Assembly: GCA_004525055.1 (NCBI GenBank)
Contig: SPDF01000102.1
Location: forward strand, 1 to 6,144
DNA length: 6,144 nt
From: Gemmatimonadales bacterium
Lineage (GTDB): Bacteria; Gemmatimonadota; Gemmatimonadetes; Gemmatimonadales; GWC2-71-9
Direction of reading: 5' to 3'
Numbering within the stretch: position 1 is the first letter of the stretch; each line of letters opens with the position of its first letter. Below are positions 1 to 5,482 of the stretch, in pieces. Made by a program: the position numbers and the translations under genes. Below the pieces are notes generated by a model that worked only from the letters and a program-made list of their open reading frames with translations, was not told the DNA's origin and did not search any database.

Positions 1-24
1 CTCATCTTCACCGGACGAGGCTCC

Positions 25-414
25 ATGAACGCCAGCGGCACTTTCGACGTCACACTCACTCCCCAGCCACTGGCCGGGGAGTCGGCCATGGGCAGCCTCG
101 CCCTCGACAAGACCTTCCATGGCGACCTGGAAGCCACCAGCCAGGGGCACATGCTGGCCTTCAACACCACCGTGAAGGGCTCGGCCGGCTACGTGGCCAT
201 GGAGCAGATCACGGGCACGCTGGGCGGGCGCAAGGGCTCCTTCGTGCTGCAGCACAGCGGCACGATGACCAAAGGGACTCCCCGGTTGGAGGTTACGGTG
301 GTCCCGGATTCAGGGACGGATGAGCTGGTGGGGCTTTCGGGGTCGATGAAGCTGGACGTCAGCGGTGACGAGCACGCGTATGTGTTCGAATACGAGATGG
401 CGGAAAGCGCCTGA
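25..414 (+). CDS. DUF3224 domain-containing protein
   Basis: A complete 129-residue protein that spans essentially one DUF3224 domain, the usual size for this family. The signature stretches are visible: a T-F-x-G-D segment near residues 30-34, the block GRKGSFVLQHSGT at 68-80, and VVPDSGTDELVGLSG at 92-106. Family members are small, predicted all-beta, barrel-like proteins found in many soil bacteria; no biochemical role is established. There is no signal peptide or membrane segment, so it is probably cytoplasmic. The start is supported by GAGG at 17-20, four bases before the ATG. The next gene begins 144 bp downstream, so an operon link is uncertain. The family call is firm; the function is unknown. 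Confidence 0.9.
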   Translation: MNASGTFDVTLTPQPLAGESAMGSLALDKTFHGDLEATSQGHMLAFNTTVKGSAGYVAMEQITGTLGGRKGSFVLQHSGTMTKGTPRLEVTVVPDSGTDELVGLSGSMKLDVSGDEHAYVFEYEMAESA

Positions 415-432
415 CCTGAGCTGGCGTCTTTT
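407..432 (+). terminator. weak candidate intrinsic terminator after DUF3224 gene
   Basis: GCGCC (407-411) can pair with GGCGT (423-427, one G-U pair) around an 11-base loop that contains the stop codon, followed by CTTTT (428-432). The stem is only 5 bp and the T-run short, so this may be chance. It fits the 144 bp gap that follows. Confidence 0.22.
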
Positions 433-486
433 CAGAACATGCTCCGCGGCATCCTCTTCTGTTGAGTTGTGCCAACCTGGCAGCCG

Positions 487-503
487 TGGCGCAATCAGCG
501 CCA
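487..503 (+). other. short perfect hairpin in the gap before the CPBP gene
   Basis: TGGCGC (487-492) and GCGCCA (498-503) form a perfect 6-bp stem around a 5-base loop (AATCA). No T-run follows, so it is not a typical terminator. It lies 56 bases upstream of the preferred CPBP start. It could be a leader structure or chance in GC-rich DNA. Confidence 0.25.
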
Positions 504-558
504 ACCGTGCGTTCTGGCGCTTTGGGAGGCCGACGGCGCACATCCAATACGGGCGGGC

Positions 559-1269
559 ATGAATCCTCAACGGTCTCCGGTCCCGTGGCGCTGGGTGGTT
601 CTCTACTACGCAGTCGCGCTCGGGGTGGCCCTGCCCTTCAACCTCGGATGGCTTGCCCCCTGGTTTGACACCCACCTGCCTGGCACGATGCTGGCCCGCT
701 ACCCGTTCCTCCCCGCTGCGCTTGGCCCCGCCATCGGGGCGCTCCTTGCCCGCCGCTTCGGTCCTCGGCCCATCCAGACGACGACGCTGCTCGGCACCTC
801 CGCCTGGAGAACGCTTGTTACCGCCCTGATTCCGCTCGGGTTCTTCAGCCTGGTTGACCCCCGCGCGGGACTCTACGCGCTCGTGGCCCTGATCTATGCG
901 GCTGGCGAGGAGTTCGGCTGGCGAGGATATCTCGCAGACGCGCTCGCTCCCCTCCGGTGGCCGTGGTCCCTGGCGGTCATCAGCCTCCTCTGGTGGTTCT
1001 GGCACCTACGGTTCACCACCACTTTTGACTTGCTTGTCTTCCCGCCCATCATCCTGGTGAGTTCGCTGGTCCTTGGTCATGCCGCCAGGACTTCGGGATC
1101 CGTGCTGGTCGCCGCGGCGATGCACGCGCTCATCATTGTGCTGACCGCCTCGGGAGCACCCTCCAGGCCGATGCTCTTTGCCGGCGCCGCCACGCTGGCG
1201 GCCTGGGTCCTCCAGGGCACGCTGTGGCCTGCGCCTCGACCCACGAGGCCGGACGATGGAAATCGCTAG
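559..1269 (+). CDS. CPBP family intramembrane glutamic endopeptidase (Rce1/CAAX-protease-like)
   Basis: A 236-residue polytopic membrane protein. The family motifs are present in order: motif 1 E-E-F-G-W-R with E117, E118 and R122; motif 2 W-W-F-W-H with H149; motif 3 A-M-H-A with H189. In structurally studied relatives (Rce1-type, MEROPS M82/G5-like) these glutamates and histidines form the active site within the membrane. Bacterial CPBP proteins are linked to bacteriocin self-immunity, processing or membrane-protein turnover; the substrate here is unknown. Around seven hydrophobic segments are visible, starting at residues 11-30. I prefer the ATG at 559, just before the first helix, over an in-frame GTG at 469: the extra 30 residues do not look like family sequence. 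No strong ribosome site precedes either start (GGGCGGG lies close to 559). The fourth motif position after H189 is A-L-I-I, less typical than H-x-x-x-N/D. Confidence 0.88.
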   Translation: MNPQRSPVPWRWVVLYYAVALGVALPFNLGWLAPWFDTHLPGTMLARYPFLPAALGPAIGALLARRFGPRPIQTTTLLGTSAWRTLVTALIPLGFFSLVDPRAGLYALVALIYAAGEEFGWRGYLADALAPLRWPWSLAVISLLWWFWHLRFTTTFDLLVFPPIILVSSLVLGHAARTSGSVLVAAAMHALIIVLTASGAPSRPMLFAGAATLAAWVLQGTLWPAPRPTRPDDGNR

Positions 1270-1271
1270 GC

Positions 1272-1358
1272 GCGGCCGCATCCTCGCAGCGAAGTCGCTG
1301 GCCGGGCCCCCAGCCAAGCTTGAGAGTAGCTGGGCGTACCGGGGCCAGCCGCGGCCGC
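1272..1358 (+). repeat. nested imperfect palindrome in the gap after the CPBP gene
   Basis: Three nested arm pairs are visible: GCGGCCGC at 1272-1279 with the same palindrome at 1351-1358 (8 bp), GCTGGCC 1297-1303 with GGCCAGC 1343-1349 (7 bp), and CCCAGC 1309-1314 with GCTGGG 1329-1334 (6 bp). The top loop holds the palindrome CAAGCTTG (1315-1322). The left arm has a competing local hairpin, CAGCG 1287-1291 with CGCTG 1296-1300. No T-run follows. It begins 3 bases after the CPBP stop codon. It may be a transcript-end or leader structure; high GC raises the chance level. Confidence 0.4.
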
Positions 1359-1366
1359 CTGTCACC

Positions 1367-1380
1367 GGGACGTGCGTCCC
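1367..1380 (+). other. small hairpin just upstream of a ribosome binding site
   Basis: GGGAC (1367-1371) pairs with GTCCC (1376-1380) around the tetraloop GTGC. It ends five bases before the GGAGG of the next gene, so it does not mask that site. It could mark a 5' leader. Weak evidence. Confidence 0.22.
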
Positions 1381-1385
1381 TGAAC

Positions 1386-1390
1386 GGAGG
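1386..1390 (+). promoter_or_regulatory. ribosome binding site that fixes a GTG start
   Basis: GGAGG lies five bases before the GTG at 1396. This supports the non-ATG start of the eight-helix membrane protein, for which no ATG near the beginning of the reading frame has a comparable site. Confidence 0.75.
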
Positions 1391-1395
1391 CCAAG

Positions 1396-2283
1396 GTGAT
1401 TCTAGTTCAGGCATGTTTCACGCTCCTCATCGCGGGCCCGATTCTCCTGGGTGCCGCCTTCTGGCACCGGAATCGGAGCCTTCCCGCCCCGTCGCATGCC
1501 GGCCACCGGGCGGCGCTGCTGAACTCCGCAGTCCTGTATGCGCTGGCCTTCAACATCGTGTTCTTCCTTCAAGAGCTGTTCCTCGTCCTCGGGAAGAAGT
1601 CGCTCGGCCTCGTCACTTACCTCTACCACAACAACCACAGCTGGGAGGGGACGGATCCGCGGACGGCGCTGATGCAAGGCACCGGCGCCCTGGCCATCTT
1701 CGTCTTTGGCGTCCTCTGCCTGGCGTGGTTCCGCCATGTGCGGCGCGCGACTGGCATCTGGAAGGTGCTGCTCCTCTGGCTCGCGTTTCAGGGGCTGATG
1801 CAGTCCGTGCCGCAGCTAATGGTCGCGAGTTTCGCTCCCGACACGGATGTCGGGCAGGCACTGGTCGGCTACCTGCACATGCATCAGAGTCTCGTCGCCC
1901 TGCTGGCGGTGCTGAGTATGGTCGCGACCGCGGGAATCAGCGCCTGGTTCGCCACGCCGGTGCTGGAGTTGAGCCCGTCCGGGGAGGGTCTCGACAACCC
2001 CAAGGCACGGCTACGGTACGTCCGGGACGTGGCCGTCGGGGGAGCGCTGGTCGGGTCCGCCCTGGTGGTTCCGTTCCGGGTGCCGCCCGCCACGCAGGCA
2101 GTCGCGCCCTTCCTGCTCATGCTCTTCTCTCTGCCGTGGCTCTGGGTCGCTGCGGCGCGTGTCACGGGAGTCGAGACGATTCCAAACGCCATCAACGATC
2201 GGCTGCGCTGGGAACCGGCCGCCCTGCTGGTCCTCCTGCTCCTGGTGTTCCGCTTCGTGTTGGCGCCGGGGGTGAGATTCTGA
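1396..2283 (+). CDS. polytopic membrane protein of unknown function with HNNH motif
   Basis: A 295-residue protein with about eight hydrophobic segments, roughly at residues 4-23, 40-66, 95-112, 121-142, 154-185, 211-228, 234-255 and 273-292. I cannot place it in a named family. Between helices two and three lies an unusual polar stretch, Y-L-Y-H-N-N-H-S-W-E-G (75-85), preceded by an intramembrane Q-E (59-60). A second histidine pair, H161 and H163, starts the fifth hydrophobic stretch. Such clusters could bind a metal or form a catalytic or transport site, but this is inference. The short charged linker at 191-210 separates the two halves. The GTG start is backed by GGAGG at 1386-1390. The gene is flanked by a 126 bp structured gap and a 253 bp gene-free region, so it may be transcribed alone. 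Confidence 0.82.
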   Translation: MILVQACFTLLIAGPILLGAAFWHRNRSLPAPSHAGHRAALLNSAVLYALAFNIVFFLQELFLVLGKKSLGLVTYLYHNNHSWEGTDPRTALMQGTGALAIFVFGVLCLAWFRHVRRATGIWKVLLLWLAFQGLMQSVPQLMVASFAPDTDVGQALVGYLHMHQSLVALLAVLSMVATAGISAWFATPVLELSPSGEGLDNPKARLRYVRDVAVGGALVGSALVVPFRVPPATQAVAPFLLMLFSLPWLWVAAARVTGVETIPNAINDRLRWEPAALLVLLLLVFRFVLAPGVRF

Positions 2284-2536
2284 ATGCGGTCGACCGTCGT
2301 CTCTCAGGGCGGATGCGATGAACGCCCCGGAGCGGCGCAATCCTGCCAAGACTCGGCGGCGCACGACTCACGGAAGCCGAATGAGGCAAGCTGCGGTGCC
2401 GGGTCCAGATGCGCCGCCAAGGGCTTGTGCGGCCGGGTTCCGGTGCAGGCACCGATACCCGTGACGAGAAAAGCTACCGAGCTCACCTCCTGAGGCTCCC
2501 GGTTCCATCACCTCGATGCCACGTGAGATCCCTCGC
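2284..2536. other. gene-free region between the membrane protein and the VOC gene
   Basis: No convincing gene is present over these 253 bases. Small open frames exist, including an arginine-rich 48-codon frame at 2318-2464, but none shows a recognisable domain. The notable content is a pair of abutting hairpins (2413-2461) and a CACCTCCT string (2484-2491) that matches the anti-Shine-Dalgarno core of 16S rRNA. A promoter for the VOC gene presumably lies here, but I cannot identify a clear one. Confidence 0.6.
2413..2461 (+). other. two abutting hairpins upstream of the VOC gene
   Basis: The first hairpin pairs GCCGC (2413-2417) with GCGGC (2429-2433), then CAA (2418-2420, C-A-A) with TTG (2425-2427), with one bulged T at 2428 and a four-base loop. 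The second begins at the very next base: CGGGT (2434-2438) with ACCCG (2457-2461), a 2x2 mismatch, then CGGTG (2441-2445) with CACCG (2450-2454). The arrangement would allow end-to-end stacking. No T-run follows. It lies about 75 bases before the VOC start and may be a leader structure. Confidence 0.4.
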
Positions 2537-3001
2537 ATGAGCGAACCTGACATTTCCGGACTCACCCCATTCCATCTCGCCTTCCCCGTGCGGGACATCG
2601 ATGAGGCGCGCCGGTTCTACGGCGGCCTCCTGCAGTGCGCCGAGGGAAGGAGCGACACCGAGTGGGTCGACTTCGACTTCTTCGGCCACCAGGTAGTTGC
2701 CCATCGTCAGGCGCCCGCCACGGCTCCCGGCTCCGAGGACCTCCCGGTCGGCCCCGGGCACCACAACGCGGTCGATGGCCACGCCGTCCCCATTCCCCAC
2801 TTCGGGGTGGTCCTGCCCTGGGACACCTGGCACCAGCTCGCCGCCCGGCTTCGCAAAGCCAAGGTGCATTTCGTGATCGAGCCCTACATCCGGTTCGAAG
2901 GCCAGGTCGGCGAGCAGGCGACGATGTTCTTTCTCGATCCGTCGGGCAACGCGCTCGAGTTCAAGGCCTTCAAGGACCTCTCCCAGTTGTTCGCGACGTA
3001 G
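2537..3001 (+). CDS. VOC family protein, extradiol-dioxygenase-like (COG3565-like)
   Basis: A 154-residue vicinal-oxygen-chelate protein. It opens with F-H-L-A-F-P-V-R-D-I-D-E-A-R-R-F-Y, the standard first beta-alpha unit, has P-H-F-G-V-V-L in the middle, and ends with F-F-L-D-P-S-G-N-A-L-E-F-K. The three expected metal ligands are all present: H13, H88 and E141. It therefore probably binds a divalent metal and acts as a lyase or dioxygenase-type enzyme on a small molecule; the substrate cannot be told. It is cytoplasmic, with no leader. An in-frame ATG at 2516 would add seven residues (MPREIPR); I prefer 2537 because GAG at 2525-2527 gives a weak ribosome site and the domain starts soon after. 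It is separated from both neighbours by non-coding DNA and is likely a single-gene unit. Confidence 0.88.
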   Translation: MSEPDISGLTPFHLAFPVRDIDEARRFYGGLLQCAEGRSDTEWVDFDFFGHQVVAHRQAPATAPGSEDLPVGPGHHNAVDGHAVPIPHFGVVLPWDTWHQLAARLRKAKVHFVIEPYIRFEGQVGEQATMFFLDPSGNALEFKAFKDLSQLFAT

Positions 3002-3031
3002 GCGCGGCGGCATTCATTGCAGGGACCGCGC
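3002..3031 (+). terminator. hairpin after the VOC gene, possible terminator without T-run
   Basis: GCGCGG (3002-3007), directly after the VOC stop codon, pairs with CCGCGC (3026-3031). A smaller inner stem, GCA (3010-3012) with TGC (3018-3020), closes a 5-base loop. No T-run follows, so termination is uncertain. The hairpin overlaps the -35 part of the promoter proposed for the next gene. Confidence 0.3.
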
Positions 3032-3044
3032 TGCTCGGTATACG
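3017..3044 (+). promoter_or_regulatory. candidate sigma-70-like promoter of the right-hand operon
   Basis: TTGCAG (3017-3022) and TATACG (3039-3044) are spaced by 16 bases, giving a weak -35 and a fair -10. A transcript from here would start near 3050, about 30 bases before the first ATG of the operon. It is the only promoter-like element in the 80 bp gap before a run of closely packed genes. No operator can be assigned. Confidence 0.4.
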
Positions 3045-3070
3045 TTTCGATGATGATGCACACCGCACAA

Positions 3071-3075
3071 GGAGG
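3071..3075 (+). promoter_or_regulatory. ribosome binding site of the four-helix membrane protein
   Basis: GGAGG lies six bases before the ATG at 3082. It decides the start of a reading frame that is otherwise open far upstream, through the VOC gene in another frame. Confidence 0.8.
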
Positions 3076-3081
3076 TTGCAG

Positions 3082-3543
3082 ATGCCCCGCTGGCTGAGAG
3101 TCCTCCGCGGCATGGTGGGGACAGGTCTGGTCTTCTCCGTGGGCGTCGGCGTGGTCGCGTCGGTGGTCGCCGGGGTCGCTTGGCTTCTCACCGGCATGAA
3201 TAGCGATCGTGAACTGATCCGGGTGGTGGTCGCCAGCGCGATGTGGGCCTTCCCGATTGGTCTCACCTTTGCGGGATTCCTGGCGCTCACCGCCCGCGGC
3301 CGTCCCTTCGAGAAGCTGACTCTCCCCCGGATGGCCGCGCTGGGCGCCGGAGGCGGGCTGCTCCTGTTCGGCGTGCTCGCGGCCAACGCGTGGAACGCCT
3401 GGTCCCTGCCGACGGCAATTCTCAATTTGACGGTATTTCTCGGGTTGGGTGCCGGATCGGCCACCGCGGCCCTCCTGCTCGCCCGACGCGCGGGGCCGGC
3501 GCTGAAGCCCGGCGACGACACTCGCCGTCTTGGAGAGGGGTGA
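3082..3543 (+). CDS. small four-helix membrane protein, function unknown
   Basis: A 153-residue protein with four hydrophobic segments at about 12-36, 46-70, 84-101 and 110-134. The N-terminus is basic (MPRWLRVLRG), and the C-terminus is a short charged tail ending in R-R-L-G-E-G, so both ends probably face the cytoplasm. Helices are glycine- and alanine-rich. The loop A-R-G-R-P-F-E-K-L-T-L-P-R (71-83) between helices two and three looks conserved-type, and I have a general impression of similar hypothetical proteins in Gemmatimonadota. No named domain is recognised. It is the first gene of the packed run, with a strong ribosome site. Its stop codon overlaps a GTG (3540) that is in frame with the following lipoprotein, so translation of the two is probably coupled. 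Confidence 0.85.
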   Translation: MPRWLRVLRGMVGTGLVFSVGVGVVASVVAGVAWLLTGMNSDRELIRVVVASAMWAFPIGLTFAGFLALTARGRPFEKLTLPRMAALGAGGGLLLFGVLAANAWNAWSLPTAILNLTVFLGLGAGSATAALLLARRAGPALKPGDDTRRLGEG

Positions 3544-3548
3544 ACACG

Positions 3549-4049
3549 ATGCGCTGGTCCTTCCTGGCCCTGGGAGTCGTGACGCTTGTGGGATGTGCCC
3601 GTTCCGCCCAGGTCGACCAGGCGACCGGATCCGCGGACACCGGCTTTGCCGCGATGCAGGAGCGCGGCAAGAAAGCGATGGGTGTCGATCAGTACACCTC
3701 CTCCCACATCTTCGAGCCGCTGCCCGACGGCGGGCGCATCGTCCTGCAGCGCGACGCCGAGGACAGCGCGGGGACCGAGGCGATCCGTGCGCACCTGACC
3801 ACGATCGCGGTGGCCTTCTCGGAAGGGCAGTTCGACATTCCGGGGTTCGTCCATGCCCAGGTGGTCCCCGGCACGGCGATCATGGCCGAGCGACGCACCG
3901 AGATCACCTACACGATGGACACGCTCCCGCGCGGGGGCGAGGTCGTGATCCGGTCCGATGATTCCACCGCGGTGATGGCCGTGCATGACTTTCTGGCGTT
4001 CCAGCGCTCGGCCCACCATGCCATGGCGCACGACACCAGCGCGCACTAG
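3549..4049 (+). CDS. His-rich lipoprotein of unknown function
   Basis: A 166-residue protein with a short lipoprotein leader: M-R-W, a hydrophobic core, and the lipobox L-V-G-C with the lipidated cysteine at C16. The mature part starts with a flexible stretch, then a compact domain: R-G-K-K-A-M-G-V-D-Q-Y (39-49), F-E-P-L-P-D-G-G-R-I-V-L-Q-R-D (55-69), I-P-G-F-V-H (97-102), V-P-G-T-A (106-110), and L-P-R-G-G (126-130). The tail is histidine-rich (H146, H156, H157, H161, H166). I recognise this as a pattern seen in uncharacterised proteins of soil bacteria but cannot name a function; metal binding by the tail is inference only. Start choice: ATG 3549 sits eight to ten bases after the G-rich site at 3532-3540; a GTG at 3540, overlapping the previous stop, would add three residues. 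Either keeps the leader. Confidence 0.83.
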   Translation: MRWSFLALGVVTLVGCARSAQVDQATGSADTGFAAMQERGKKAMGVDQYTSSHIFEPLPDGGRIVLQRDAEDSAGTEAIRAHLTTIAVAFSEGQFDIPGFVHAQVVPGTAIMAERRTEITYTMDTLPRGGEVVIRSDDSTAVMAVHDFLAFQRSAHHAMAHDTSAH

Positions 4050-4065
4050 GAGGGATGCCCCGCCT

Positions 4066-4070
4066 GGAGG
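4066..4070 (+). promoter_or_regulatory. ribosome binding site deciding the methyltransferase start
   Basis: GGAGG lies five bases before the ATG at 4076. An upstream in-frame ATG at 4055 is directly preceded by AGGAGGG with no spacing, which is too close for normal initiation. The 4076 start is therefore preferred. Confidence 0.75.
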
Positions 4071-4075
4071 CCACC

Positions 4076-4552
4076 ATGTTCGCCGTTGCACGCACCGTGA
4101 TCTACGCCTCCCTGTTCATCGGGCTGGTGCTCATCTTCGTGCCAGCCCAGATCCTCGAGATGTCCGGCATCGCACGTCCAGCGACCACGGGCGCGTTCGC
4201 GATCGTCGGCGGAGTCGTCGGCGTGCTCGGGGCGGCCCTCGCCCTCTGGTGCGTCGCCGCGTTCGCGCTGATCGGCAAGGGGACTCCCGCCCCCTTCGAT
4301 CCACCCCGGAGGCTGGTCACCCGAGGCCCGTACGGGTACGTCCGCAACCCCATGTACATCGGCGCCGCCCTCGCGCTCGGCGGCGCGGCCCTGGTGTACC
4401 GGTCACCCGGGCTGCTGGCCTATCTTTGCCTCTTCGCGGTCGCCACCCATACATTCGTAGTCCTGTATGAGGAACCGGCACTCCGGCGCCAGTTTGACGC
4501 CGAGTACGCCGCCTACTGCGCTCGTGTCCGAAGGTGGCTCCCGCGGCTCTGA
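4076..4552 (+). CDS. isoprenylcysteine carboxylmethyltransferase (ICMT) family membrane protein
   Basis: A 158-residue integral membrane protein with about four to five helices (about 5-24, 38-67, 94-107, 112-130). The cofactor-binding signature of the ICMT/PEMT-type membrane methyltransferases is clear: R-G-P-Y-G-Y-V-R-N-P-M-Y-I-G (83-96), then H125, the pair E132-E133, and the closing F-D-A-E-Y-A-A-Y-C-A-R-V-R-R-W-L-P-R. Family members transfer a methyl group from S-adenosylmethionine to a membrane-embedded acceptor. Eukaryotic ICMT acts on prenylated cysteine; in bacteria the acceptor is mostly unknown and may be a lipid. Here N91 replaces the more usual histidine in the R-H-P part of the motif. 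It lies 26 bp after the lipoprotein and 16 bp before the next gene, within the packed run. Confidence 0.88.
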   Translation: MFAVARTVIYASLFIGLVLIFVPAQILEMSGIARPATTGAFAIVGGVVGVLGAALALWCVAAFALIGKGTPAPFDPPRRLVTRGPYGYVRNPMYIGAALALGGAALVYRSPGLLAYLCLFAVATHTFVVLYEEPALRRQFDAEYAAYCARVRRWLPRL

Positions 4553-4568
4553 CTTGGAGGGGGTGCCG

Positions 4569-5111
4569 ATGAAAGCGTCCACTACTTGCGTTGCGCTCTC
4601 GCTCGTCCTCGGCATCGGAGCGCCGCTCTCCGCGCAGGCGACTCCCACGGCGGCGCCCACCCAGGCGGAGGTCGTCGCGGCGGCGAAGGCGATCATGGTC
4701 GAGGCGCGGTTCTGCACCCTCATCACGATCGGGCTGGACGGTCAGCCCCAGGCCAGGATCGTCGATCCATTTCCACCGGACTCGGCATTCACCATCTGGA
4801 TTGCCACCAATCCCGCCACGCGCAAGGTGCAGGAGATCCGCGCGAACCCGCGGGTGACCCTGCTCTGCTACAACTCGGCGGCATACGAGTTCGTCACCGT
4901 GCTCGGCACGGCGGCGCTCGATACCGATGCGACGCAGAAGGCCGCGCATTGGAAGGAGGCATGGGAGGCGCTGTATTCGGACCAGAACCGCGGCGATGAC
5001 TATCTGCTACTCCGGGTGACGCCTTCCCGCCTGGAGGTGGTCAGCATGGCACGAGGCATGAGCAATGACCCGAAGACGTGGCGCCCGGTGACCGCGGATG
5101 TCTCGGACTAG
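4569..5111 (+). CDS. exported pyridoxamine 5'-phosphate oxidase-fold (FMN split-barrel) protein
   Basis: A 180-residue protein with a Sec-type leader: M-K, a hydrophobic core at about 7-20, and a likely cut after S-A-Q-A (21-24). The mature part looks like the PPOX / general-stress-protein-26 split barrel: A-R-F-C-T-L-I-T-I-G-L-D-G-Q-P-Q-A-R (46-63), I-W-I-A-T-N-P-A-T-R-K-V-Q-E-I-R-A-N-P-R-V-T-L-L (77-99) and a C-terminal R-V-T-P-S-R-L-E-V-V (149-158). Cytoplasmic relatives bind FMN, F420 or heme; the R-K pair at 85-86 and the arginine at 63 fit phosphate-binding positions. Export is unusual, since flavin loading outside the cytoplasm needs explanation, so a cofactor-free or heme-binding role is possible. 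GGAGG at 4556-4560 sits eight bases before the chosen ATG; a GTG at 4563 is too close to it. Confidence 0.86.
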   Translation: MKASTTCVALSLVLGIGAPLSAQATPTAAPTQAEVVAAAKAIMVEARFCTLITIGLDGQPQARIVDPFPPDSAFTIWIATNPATRKVQEIRANPRVTLLCYNSAAYEFVTVLGTAALDTDATQKAAHWKEAWEALYSDQNRGDDYLLLRVTPSRLEVVSMARGMSNDPKTWRPVTADVSD

Positions 5112-5116
5112 GTCAC

Positions 5117-5482
5117 ATGGCAGCGACTAAGGACCCCACCGACGCCGTCCGCCAGCAGGCCATGACCTTTCCCGGTATCGCCAAGGACACGGCATGCACC
5201 CAGAGCCCCTTCAAGGCTGGGAAAGGCACGTTCCTCTTCATTGGGCCCGGGCCGAAGGGGACGGGATTCAAGGCGATGTTCAAGCTTCAGGACTCGATGC
5301 CGCAAGCCAGAAAGCTCGCCGTGGAGGAACCCGGTCGATTCGAGGTGGGCTCGACCGGCTGGGTGACCGCCAGGTTCACCGCCGAGAAGCCGCTGCCCAA
5401 GAAGATCGGGGGGAAGTGGTTGTCGGAGTCGTACAAGGTGACTGCCGCCAAGACTGGCCCCACGGCCGCAAAGCGCAAATGA
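5117..5482 (+). CDS. MmcQ/YjbR family protein
   Basis: A 121-residue cytoplasmic protein of the MmcQ/YjbR type, a fold with double-wing DNA-binding resemblance to CyaY. Visible family traits are an opening helix ending in F-P-G (18-20), the strand pair around F-K-A-G-K-G-T-F-L-F-I (32-42), F-K-A-M-F-K-L (51-57), a W-V-T-A-R-F (82-87) strand and a closing W-L-x-E-S-Y helix (101-106). Database names call it DNA-binding, but the activity is not well established. It carries a basic tail (A-A-K-R-K). The ATG is five bases after the previous stop, with only AGGT as a weak ribosome site, so translation likely depends on the upstream gene. Its own stop overlaps the next start as ATGA. Confidence 0.85.
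   Translation: MAATKDPTDAVRQQAMTFPGIAKDTACTQSPFKAGKGTFLFIGPGPKGTGFKAMFKLQDSMPQARKLAVEEPGRFEVGSTGWVTARFTAEKPLPKKIGGKWLSESYKVTAAKTGPTAAKRK

Noticed and set aside
462..489. TTGAGT at 462-467 as a -35 box for the CPBP gene
   Set aside because: No acceptable -10 sequence lies 16-18 bases downstream; that stretch is GC-rich.
415..558. Integron-like attC site, considered because the window holds many small unrelated cassette-sized genes
   Set aside because: No paired RYYYAAC and GTTRRRY core sites were found here or in the other gaps, and several genes overlap or are only a few bases apart, leaving no room for recombination sites.
310..1005. Long minus-strand open frame opposite the DUF3224 and CPBP genes
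   Set aside because: It is rich in R, P, G and E with low complexity, typical of an antisense shadow in GC-rich coding DNA, and it overlaps two well-supported plus-strand genes.
1224..2321. 365-codon plus-strand open frame overlapping the HNNH membrane protein
   Set aside because: Arginine, glycine and proline dominate and no domain is visible. The other frame has eight hydrophobic helices and a good ribosome site.
2318..2464. Arginine-rich 48-codon open frame (starts MNAPERRNPAK) in the gene-free region
   Set aside because: It has 11 arginines, no recognisable domain and no good ribosome site, and it covers the two hairpins. Arginine-rich frames are expected by chance in GC-rich DNA.
2484..2491. 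CACCTCCT identical to the anti-Shine-Dalgarno core of 16S rRNA
   Set aside because: Eight bases can match by chance. On the minus strand it reads AGGAGGTG directly abutting a GTG, too close for initiation, and the frame there has no protein-like features.
2970..4091. 373-codon minus-strand open frame
   Set aside because: It lies opposite the four-helix protein and the lipoprotein, both with clear starts and membrane or lipobox features. Its own sequence shows no domain.
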